Assembly (NCBI GenBank): GCA_004352715.1
Contig: SCFE01000086.1
Coordinates: 1,080,188-1,144,187, forward strand
DNA: 64,000 nucleotides
Direction of reading: 5' to 3'
Origin: Hofstenia miamia
Lineage: Eukaryota; Xenacoelomorpha; Acoela
Of the stretch, positions 56,022-64,000 are shown piece after piece. Positions within the stretch are counted from its first letter, which is position 1, and each line of letters starts with the position of its first letter. A program made the position numbers and the translations under genes. The notes under the pieces were generated by a model. It was given only the letters and a program-made list of their open reading frames with translations, had not been told where the DNA came from and made no database searches.

Positions 56022-57797
56022 ACATTTTTAATGGTGAATACTAATTATAATTACGTACAACTTTCGAGCAAAGCTAAAAAATTTAGTGTAGAAAATTCTT
56101 AGAATTTTCAAGGGCTAGGAACTCCTCAGAACATCTTTCGGGCTAAGGTTTCCATGGACTTATGGTGGCGTCATCAAAATGGTCATGGACATTGAGTGCT
56201 TCGCCACTGTCTTAATTGATGAATTAAACGTATTCCTTTATTGCTGCTAAAATATTATTACTTTGTGAATTTATGACGGCTACCAGTATAAACTGGCTAC
56301 TGCAATATGCACTGATTTGAACAATTGCGGAAATTGATATTTACATTCAAAATTCCTTCGAATCCATTTTTAAACCATTTTTTTAAAAGCTACTTGCAAA
56401 CTTCGTTGCAATATTGAATAATGACAATTTTCAAGATTAATTCGAGTTCCCTATAAATATATATCCTTCAAAACTATTTTCAAACGTAAATAATAAATAT
56501 ACCACAACAATAGTTAATGCACCATTTTAGCCGGTCGGGGATTGGATGCTTCCTCAACTTAAGAAATAATGTTATATCTCTAATCTGTAAAAAGATTTTG
56601 CACTAATTTTTTTTACTTTTCCTAAAATTATATTAGGAAAACGAATCATTAAAAGTAGTATGAATTTCATGATTAGATTTTGAAATATATTCATTTTATT
56701 CCATAAATCCAATTAATTATTAATTCATCCTGTGCTCAATAAGTTTTTCCACAAATGTTTGTCTATATATCACACATGAATTGGGTATGTAATGAATACT
56801 TTTATACTTAGCTATATGTTAACTATGAACTATGACCAGTGTGGTATTTAGGGGGTACATGAAACCACTCCCCCCACTTCTGGATTACAAATTGATTTTT
56901 TTGGTGAAAAAATAACGTATTTCATGAAGAAAATTCAAAATTTAACACTTCTGATGTTTTAAATGCGAATCTTCTGGAATAGAAACAAAGTTTCTACAAA
57001 TAACAAATTCAATCGTACTAGCAACATAATTGGAAGTATGTGTAGAGACTAGTGATTTCGTTAATGAATAATGAAGCAAACAAAAAACGTTTTATGGTCA
57101 TTTCGACCTATTACCGCATTTCTAGTGTTAAGAATTAATGTTGCAAAATGAATTTTTGCAATATTTTGACATTTTTGGAAGGATTTCCCATGCAATTGAA
57201 CAATAAACTTGATCAAAATTTCTACCAAATTTCAGCACCATTCTGTCACATATTTTTTTATACTAGGGTCAATTTATTACCTAAAGTTTCCATTACGACC
57301 TCAGACTAAAAGAATATTGAATTTGGTTGTTATCCTAGTTTTCAACCATATGTAAGCTACTCTCTTGCAAAGTTTCACCGATTGGTGATGAATAGGATTG
57401 CTTTTATGAGGAGGTGCGCTTGGAACACCACCGGTCCTAAAAGTGAAAAAAAGCGCGTTCGAGATTGGGTTAAATTATTGTTCACATATTAATCCGAACT
57501 GCTTCGTTTGAGATATGGATACAATCGATTTATTTTCAGATCTACAGACATGTTTAAGTGATAGGGCGATCTTAGAAAAGGATTAGTCTTTTATATTTTT
57601 GTTTCTGTAAATATACCATCCAAGTCTTGCTTAGGTGTTGCGGGCGCAAAGACAGATTTCAGGATATCAAATACAATTTTATGGCATTAATGAAAGAGGA
57701 GACAATTTTTTTCCTCTGGTGTTTCAGATTTTTAATATTTATGTTAGTAGATGGGCTATGACGCCTAAAAATTGCTTACTTATATCTTAGTTTGCAT
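56019..57797. other. Non-coding stretch, possible transposon end
   Basis: CCAGTGTGGTATTTAGGGGG near 56836 followed by ACCACTCCCCCCACTTC resembles the left end of a ZMYM-type hAT element; no partner was found. A GC-richer patch at 57410-57470 is unassigned. No gene is recognised. Confidence 0.35.
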
Positions 57798-58058
57798 TAG
57801 AGATCTGTGCGGTAAGCATTTTATGAAACGTGTAGCACCACAACATCATATTTCCATCGTCTATCACCACAGAAACACGAAACTCACTTCGATATACCGC
57901 AATAGCCCGAAAGTTTCCGCATTTATCAAAAAATTTTCATTTATAATTAGGGTGCCACCGCCTGTTTTGTCATTATGCGTTACCGCAATGACAGTCTTCC
58001 TAACCGCTCAGCACCGCACCGCACCGCACCGCACCGCACCGCACCGCGCACATCTCTA
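57798..58058. mobile_element. hAT-like MITE with (CACCG)n subterminal repeat
   Basis: A 261-bp element with left end TAGAGATCTGTGCGGT and right end, other strand, TAGAGATGTGCGCGGT (14 of 16). It contains ACCGC or CCGCA words throughout and a 37-bp (CACCG)n tandem at 58012-58048 next to the right end. TAGAGATGTGC-like starts are typical of hAT elements. The octamers at the flanks match only 4 of 8, so the insertion duplication is not supported. It encodes nothing. Confidence 0.65.
58012..58048. repeat. (CACCG)n tandem array
   Basis: About seven perfect CACCG units, GC-rich within an AT-rich setting, adjacent to the right end of the MITE at 57798-58058. Confidence 0.95.
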
Positions 58059-61000
58059 ATATACTTTACTTGTTTCCGCAAAAGATTTTGCACTCTAAGT
58101 TCCAAAATTTGTAAATTTTACTTTTCTTAATCCTCATTCTATCTAAAAATTATATTTTAGTTATTTTCCCGAATTCCAAGCCAAATATGAATAATATGCC
58201 AAGCAGTGTTGCGTAAAGCTTAAGTGTAAATTTATGTTGAAATAAATGGTTTGAGCGAAAATCATAATAGGTTCCTGACTTTACTACATGTGTTACCTGT
58301 TACACATATCATATGATGCTCCGTGGTTTCATACACAAATGAGATTGATATGACATAATTCATAAATAGATAAAATTTATATTCGGAAAATAAAATAAGC
58401 GTTAATTTAACAAGGCATTGCTTCTAGTTAATTGCAAAAATAAATTTACTTTTGGCGACAGAAAGATTAATTTACTTATTACAGAAATTGAAATTCCATT
58501 ATGACATTGTGAAACTGACCTCTTATAAGTTATTAGCAGATGTTTTTTGCAAAGGTTTCTGGATAGAATGACTTCATCAGTTTGTATTTTTGTTATCAGA
58601 GCTTTGCAAATATTAATTTGTGGCTTTCAGTATTTTCAGGTGTTGGAATTGGGCCGATTTTTAGGCCCAAGCCTAGCCCCGCCCAATACAGGTTAGGCCC
58701 AAGTTCAATCTTTCCTGCCGCAGAATGAGCCCCTCCTGTAAATGATTGCATTTGACTACCAAATATTATTGAATGTGCATTTTCACAAATGTTATCAATG
58801 AAAACAAAATTTTTTTAAATTGTTTTAAATTTTTGTATAGATTAACCATAAATTTCTTAGAATTATTGTGTCATTTTGTTGGTTTCTTCTTAAAATTGTT
58901 AAATAATCTCATCTCACAAAATAATGAAATCTCAGAAATTAAATTGCACAGGGTAAATGTAATTAGGTATGTCTCTTCTTTTTGTAAATGAGACTGCTTA
59001 TATTTGAATCTTTTTCTTAGACTTATACTTAAGACATATAAAAATTTTGCCATTGATAGCATTGTAATGTAAATAAGATAATGACGATTGTTGGCAAAAC
59101 TGACAACGATTTATCAATGTTTAATCTCCAGATATTTTATTATTAACTGGGCGTGTCAAAACTTAAGTGTCAATGTTGCACTGAAATCGTTTATTGCAAC
59201 TTACAAACCTTAAGAATCGAGCATTTATATTCCGCTACTCTTTTATCAAAACATTTCTCAAAAAGTAATTCTATATGAAAATGAAATTGGTGCTTATTTT
59301 AATTTGAAAAAGTATTTTTAAAAGTTCTACAAAACTACTAGATATTCATTAAAAATTTTTTGACAAGTTTTACACGAATTTCATTTAAAATGTTGTTAAT
59401 ATCTTCTACTGCATCAATGTGTGTATATGTAATGTTTTAAAGAAAATGCTACTTTCTGCATATCCAAACAATATATCCCATAAAATATGATGTAGTAAAT
59501 ATAGGTGATATTTGTATTTTTGATTTTTAATCTTTAAATGCATTCTTGCAACAAAGCGCTAAGCATACTCAGGTGGCCTGAATACCAAAAAGTGAAAAAA
59601 GATTGGTATTTAGAGTCATCATAATAATAATATTTCTTGAAATAACCGCCCTTTAAAATATTGCAAATTTTGCTGAGTACTATGCGCTACGGCCAAGGTA
59701 TCATACATATCACGTTTCATAAGTTGTTCCAACCGTCACCACAATTTACTTATATAAGTATTGCCACAACATATTACTACTAGGATTGCAATTCTTCATT
59801 TTATAATTTAGATAACATATCATTTCTTATATAATCATTTAATAAAATTCTCTGCTAATTTACATCAGATTAAAGTGAATGGTAGTTTTCAGAGACGCCT
59901 TTTGATGCTTGTAGTAGTCAAAATATACATGTTAATATTATTGCACAAGCCTACAATGTAGTGCTGACGAAATTTAAAGCGAATGTTTTTTGTCATTTGC
60001 AAAGTTCCAGTTTTCAAGTGAATTTTTTATTGTGTTTTAAATACCAATTAAAACGTTTGGCCCAAGCCCGGCCTGACCCGACCCAATTTTAAGTCCAACC
60101 CATTACAAACGGTGGTATTTTCGGTTAAACTTGCTCCATGCATCATTCTCTTTAATCTAAGCAGCATTTATTTTAGTATTGCACTTGTATTAAAATACAT
60201 TTAGTTCGGAATAAAATGTATAGTTATTAGACAGGGGTTGGAACTCAATTCCAAAGGACACACTGTAGCATTACATAACAGTTGGTGATATTGTCAATTT
60301 GATAGTTTTCTAGCATTTTGCTGATTAGATAATGAATTTATCAATTCAAGACACATGTATTTGTTTTTTCTTACATATCTGCGTATTGAAGTGCAATTGC
60401 ATTGTCATATTCTCTTTTCCATTACCTACTGTGGCCATCGTTCACCCACAAACTCCGCACTTTTCTACCTAATGAATTAAGTTCTAACGTACTACCATAG
60501 TCTACTGAATTAATCCCTCATGGGTCATTGAGTTATTACAACATAAACAATACTCGAGGCCTTGTCTGTTGTAAGACTATTTTTTACATTTAAAATACAT
60601 TTTTATCTAACATTTGAACGATTATGTTTCTTAGGTATATAAAATTTAAGACAAACAAAGTGATTAAATTATGATGAATATTTATACTATATCAAACACC
60701 TACACATAATATGAATTATACACAAAGATGTGTGATTAAGATAGAAAATGCATTCAAAGCTCTAATAAAACTTAATTTCTAAAGCTTTTAATATGTTTAT
60801 TTAGTTAGTTTGCATTAAAATTTTACCAAATAACTATTAAGAATTGCTAAGTAGCCTTGAGATATATTAACAAGAAACTACTTGCCTTTCTTCTTTTAAG
60901 TTAATGTATAGCAAAAATTTTCCCATTAAAATTCTCAAGCTTCTAACGGTTATTTTCGTTCTTCATTGAATCATAATTGAAATTTTCTTGGTCAAAGATA

Positions 61001-61268
61001 TAGATAGAATTATGGCATGATTTAGAGAAATTTATGCATAGTATAGATTTATTGTAACAAAATCGTAAAGAACATCTTATGTGACAATGAAGAGAAATTG
61101 AAAGGGATCCTGAAAACACAAAGAAAAATATGAATCGACCGAGACCTTGTATTATATCTATTTTTTTGTTTATTACTACTTTTATATAGTTTACCCTAAC
61201 TTTTAAAATATCAATCTTAGCGTAAAATTGCCAAAATATGAACAACCCTTATATATATATATATACAT
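58059..61268. other. Non-coding stretch; possible paired GGCCC-rich ends
   Basis: Two GC-rich clusters, 58642-58705 (TTGGGCCGA, TAGGCCCAAGCC, CCCGCCCAA) and 60056-60110 (GGCCCAAGCCCGGCC, GACCCGACCCAA, TTAAGTCCAACCC), face each other with partial inverted similarity (TTGGAATTGGGCC against TTGGACTTAAAATTGGGTC). They could be the ends of a hAT element of about 1.47 kb, but the target duplication is not placed cleanly. CAGGGGTTGGAACTC near 60233 is another lone end-like sequence. Open frames at 58773-59062 and 60943-61245 are unrecognised. (TA)n lies at about 61250-61264. Confidence 0.4.
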
Positions 61269-61499
61269 ATATGTTCTCACTATCTACTCTTTAATGGTGT
61301 ATAGTGTGCTTGTGGATGATTGTATTTGTAAATAGGGGCATTTTAAATGTAGTCTAGAATATAACAAGTTGTCTTTTAAGAGATGTCAGACTGTTCCCAC
61401 TATCGTTTTTTATCTACTGAGAAAAAAGCAGACAGTATCTAGACTATGAATTTTATGACAGATTTCTTGACAGATGATAAAAATCGATAGTGGGAACAT
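61269..61499. mobile_element. MITE with three TGTTCCCACTATC copies
   Basis: TATGTTCTCACTATCTACTC starts at about 61269; its inverted partner CGATAGTGGGAACATA ends at 61500. A third copy, TGTTCCCACTATCG (61392-61405), is a perfect 14-bp inverted match of 61485-61498. Either the whole 231-bp unit or only the 107-bp inner unit is the element. TA flanks would fit a Tc1/mariner MITE but are uninformative beside (TA)n. Nothing is encoded. Confidence 0.6.
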
Positions 61500-61576
61500 A
61501 CCTTTAAGAATAAAGTATATTTAATATATAGTGTAGGAACTGCGGGAGGTTCATTATTGTCCAAATCAATAACATG

Positions 61577-61905
61577 CAAAGCTGGAAATAGATCACATGA
61601 TGTGACTCATGATCCATGCGACCCATTAGTATCATGACCCATGCCCATGCGTTTTAGGTCTTGAACTGATCCATCCTAACCGGATTTTCCTCGAAAAAAA
61701 GCAACAATAAAACTTATATTTAAATATGCTTGTTCTTGTATGCTGCAACGATAATGCAGTGAAACTCAACTGTCTCGTAATGTTAGTAGTGATAATCATG
61801 GGTCATGACACATGTCATCTTGACCCATAAACCATGCTCTTCAATCGAAAATTTCAACCCATTTAACCCATTGACGCATGGGTCACTGATCCTTTTCAAG
61901 CTTTG
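61577..61905. mobile_element. hAT-like MITE with 8-bp TSD
   Basis: A 329-bp element with TIRs CAAAGCTGGAAATAGATCA and, on the other strand, CAAAGCTTGAAAAGGATCA (16 of 19). The flanks ATAACATG (61569-61576) and ATAGCATG (61906-61913) match 7 of 8. ATGACCCATG, GACCCAT and GATCCATG words are repeated inside both ends. No protein is encoded. Confidence 0.8.
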
Positions 61906-61913
61906 ATAGCATG

Positions 61914-62206
61914 TGTTGTGAAGGATTTCTAATGTCTTGCATTTAAGAATAGCCGATTTCTGAGCTGTGTTATTGTATTATAATGATACAGTTCTCAATG
62001 AAGTGATGATATATTTTCAGTATTTTACCAGCAGCAGATTGAAATCATTGATCATTGCTATATTTATTTTTATTTGGAAACTTTATCCATAAATTTTTTC
62101 TGAGATATTGCTTTTGTTGTTAACTCAATACAGTAGTCAAAATAGTTCAGATCCATACATGTATGTATAGGCATATTGGCACAATATTATTGTTTTGCGT
62201 TTGCAG
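61914..62206. other. Putative intron or intergenic DNA before a candidate exon
   Basis: AT-rich; ends in a pyrimidine-rich acceptor-like TTGTTTTGCGTTTGCAG. Confidence 0.35.
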
Positions 62207-62282
62207 ATTTAACGCTGTCTATATTTACCCTCCAATGCCTTGTGCTATCCCACCGGACACGAGCCACCCGGACATGCAGTGA
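62207..62282 (+). CDS. Candidate terminal exon of an unknown host gene
   Basis: After the acceptor-like TTTTGCGTTTGCAG (62193-62206) the frame reads FNAVYIYPPMPCAIPPDTSH then PDMQ and TGA (62280-62282). The segment is much less AT-rich than its surroundings, and AATAAA occurs at 62539-62544. Proline-rich with no recognisable domain, so the product is unknown. Upstream exons were not located. It points toward the minus-strand candidate exon at 62584-62784, giving a tail-to-tail arrangement. A different frame over the same DNA (62240-62434) is open but has no splice support. Confidence 0.4.
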
Positions 62283-62538
62283 AAACAGTACGCAATATAT
62301 ATTTTAGAAAGTCAGATTCTTACGTTATTTACAATGTCGTAAAGAATGGAAAACTATTAACCACTTTTAATAATGTATGCTACATGTGGGTGCAACACAA
62401 TTTGTCGTCAAAGGTTACACCGAGTCATATATAACTTTCAACTTGTTCGTGTAAAAAAGCCTTTTTGGTCTTTCAAATTTCATATATATACAATGCAATA
62501 ATATATTATTTCTTTTCTCTAAAATGATATTTGACATT

Positions 62539-62544
62539 AATAAA
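62539..62544 (+). promoter_or_regulatory. Possible polyadenylation signal AATAAA
   Basis: AATAAA 257 nt past the stop of the plus-strand candidate exon and 40 nt before the stop of the opposing one. Confidence 0.35.
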
Positions 62545-62583
62545 TATTGTTTCCTAAGTTTTGTGAAATTAAAAATCTTCAAT

Positions 62584-62784
62584 TCATTCATTTTCAGAAT
62601 CATTCAGCTCAACAAGAGAATATTGACCGCTAAGAATGGGCGGATTAGCTTTATCAACACTTGATTGGAAAGGCAATCGTGATTGACTAGTACGCTTCTT
62701 ATTTTGAATATTCCAGTTTAAACATTGATTGATTGCATCAAACCAGGTTTGTTCAGTATTTTCAAGACATGGTATGGGGGTAGC
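62584..62784 (-). CDS. Candidate terminal exon of an unknown host gene
   Basis: On the minus strand, after the acceptor TTCCAATTTTAG, 66 codons are open to a TGA at 62584-62586. Key stretches are CLENTEQTWFDAINQCLNWN (residues 6-25), SRLPFQSSVDKANPPILSGQ and the acidic end YSLVELNDSENE. Codon use and composition differ clearly from the AT-rich flanks, and there is no ATG near the start, as expected of an internal-to-terminal exon. It does not match a transposase or RT family I recognise. A minus-strand ATTAAA at 62366-62371 could be its polyadenylation signal. Upstream exons should lie above 62784; 63222-63300 (KDFIKSAVVPITNGLIPELL on minus) is one weak candidate. Confidence 0.55.
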   Translation of the reverse strand, partial: ATPIPCLENTEQTWFDAINQCLNWNIQNKKRTSQSRLPFQSSVDKANPPILSGQYSLVELNDSENE

Positions 62785-63579
62785 CTAAAATTGGAAGTGA
62801 CAGCATTGAAGGACTAGAGTTATTATAATAAATTATTAAAGAATAACGATCAAGTTATTAAGTACATATAATTCTCGCAGTCGGCGATTTTTTCATTGCA
62901 AAATTTTCCATGTTCATTGATGGTTGAGCTGATCATAAAAATTCAGTCATCTCTAATTTCCTGATTAATTAAATTTCTTTTTAAAATGTTTAATCCAGTC
63001 GGCGAATAATCTAATTGAAGATGTCGTCTGGAGAAATGATTTGGTTAGGCCTTCAAGCATTGTGTTTAATGTGAAAGTGATATAAATAGCTTTGTAGAAC
63101 TATTCGTAAGCATTAAATGATAAGAAAGTAAATACTTAAAAGAAAACTCTTGATAAAATAGTCTAGTTTACACCCAATTTTGAACCTCAAGCAACAATGC
63201 AAACATACTAAATCAAATAAGTTATACAGCGACATTCAACAACTCTGGAATTAGACCATTGGTAATTGGTACGACTGCAGACTTGATGAAATCCTTTATT
63301 TCTAATTATCCGTGCACTGAAGTATCGCTAAATGCTAAGCTGATATTCTATCAAATACAAATCTAAGAATTTATTTAAAACCTTTAATCAGAATTAAGTT
63401 AGTGAGATAGATGGAAAGGAATCGAAATGGTCAAAGCCTTTCAAATATCAATGTGCAAAAACTCATCAAAATATAGTATTAGACCCATAAAAAATCGTTT
63501 TGGAATTTTATAATTTTAGCAATCACCAGGGAATAACAAGTGCGTTTTTGACTTTTTCTAAATTACTGTTAACAAGAAC
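62785..63579. other. Probable intronic or decayed coding DNA
   Basis: 63000-63100 on minus reads ITFTLNTMLEGLTKSFLQTT and SSIRLFADWIKHFKKKFN before a stop. 63222-63300 has open frames on both strands (LVIGTTADLMKSFISNYP on plus). These look coding-like but lack consistent splice sites, so I cannot assign exons. AGTCGGCGA occurs twice (62879 and 62999). Confidence 0.3.
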
Positions 63580-63862
63580 AGAAAAACCGAAACCACGGTT
63601 TTCACTTAAAACCGAAACCAAACTTTGATACAAAATTAAAACCGAGTTTCCCGGTTTTCAGAAGAAGCATTGTTATTTCCAAGAAACGATGGAGAAACAT
63701 TGGAGCAACTGCCAAATGCTTGTAAGGTTGAAACATAAATTTGTTTTACTTGATGAAATTTGTTTTACTAATGCCAAAAGCAGTTAGCTAAGCAAAACCG
63801 AAACCGCGATTCCGAAGTGAAAAACAACCGAAAATGAATCGGAGCTCATTTTTGGAAACCAC
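63580..63862 (+). repeat. Dispersed repeat, copy 3 (ACCGAAACC family)
   Basis: Related to the minus strands of 6768-7163 and 8104-8506: GGTTTTCAGAAGAAGCATTG, ATTTCCAAGAAACGATG, GGAGCAACTGCCAAATGC, CAGTTAGCTAAGCAAAACCG and AAACCGCGAT occur in the same order. ACCGAAACC, ACCGAG and CCCGGTTTTC words cluster at the left end and AACCGAAACCGCG near the right, as in hAT MITEs. Non-coding. Confidence 0.65.
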
Positions 63863-64000
63863 TTAGGATTACAGTCTTCTAAGCAACAAATTCGACATAT
63901 TTAATTCTAATGTAAAGTGTCTACATTTTTACCCGTTCGCTAGTTTTGTGTAGCCCCGTATTTTACGCTGATTAAAAGTTCAAAATTTATGCATAGTAAG

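Noticed and set aside
54919-56025. 367-codon open frames on both strands
   Set aside because: Almost entirely Ns with (TA)n and (ATT)n edges; no coding content.
58638-60118. A 1.47-kb hAT element between GGCCC-rich clusters with AGTATTTT/GGTATTTT flanks
   Set aside because: The octamers do not abut symmetrical tips (the right one is offset by several bases), so I list the clusters but do not call the element.

Overview
The window is AT-rich animal nuclear DNA, full of (TA)n microsatellites, assembly gaps and transposon remains, with very few host genes. A polymerase III tRNA gene without an encoded CCA, secretory and splice-type coding signals, and P, piggyBac, hAT, Tc1 and CR1/L2-like LINE sequences all point to a metazoan. 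An intact secreted ShK-domain mini-protein, the strong AT bias and the TE mix would fit a cnidarian such as a hydrozoan, but this is an inference and other AT-rich invertebrates remain possible.

Host features. (1) A complete small gene on the minus strand (12741-12968) encodes a 75-residue signal peptide plus ShKT-type cysteine domain, with a TATA-like box upstream and AATAAA downstream. (2) A minus-strand tRNA-Arg(CCG) gene lies at 42445-42517 with a T8 terminator. (3) Near the right edge, two convergent candidate terminal exons (plus 62207-62282, minus 62584-62784) suggest the 3' ends of two host genes whose other exons are not resolved.

Mobile DNA by region. 1-8.5 kb: a hAT MITE, a LINE 3' fragment, two MITEs with CCCAATA-type termini and internal motif arrays, and a duplicated repeat whose second copy starts at a 10-N join. 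10.6-16.8 kb: hAT and Tc1 fragments, a LINE reverse transcriptase and a ZMYM/DUF4371-like hAT transposase pseudogene. 18.7-30.4 kb: MITEs, a hAT deletion derivative with both termini and target duplications, a Tc1 deletion derivative with perfect 20-bp TIRs, and two LINE fragments. 32.7-40.1 kb: a Tc1 fragment, a hAT fragment and a near-full-length Tc1-like element with four terminal repeats in inverted/direct-repeat arrangement. 43-49.3 kb: a nest of two piggyBac copies around a THAP-domain P-element transposase pseudogene. 52-53.4 kb: a hAT element with 8-bp target duplications. 57.8-62 kb: three MITEs. No transposase frame is intact in the sequence shown, so any movement of these elements would need enzymes encoded elsewhere.

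A recurring theme is that hAT-type ends are marked by short GC-rich 4-8-mers repeated several times just inside the termini (GTGGATC, CGGGTT, CACCG, ATCCGG, GTCCCA, ACCGAAACC). These stand out as small GC islands in AT-rich DNA. Several gaps are bordered by (TA)n and by duplicated or inverted flanks, so local order and copy number near gaps are uncertain.
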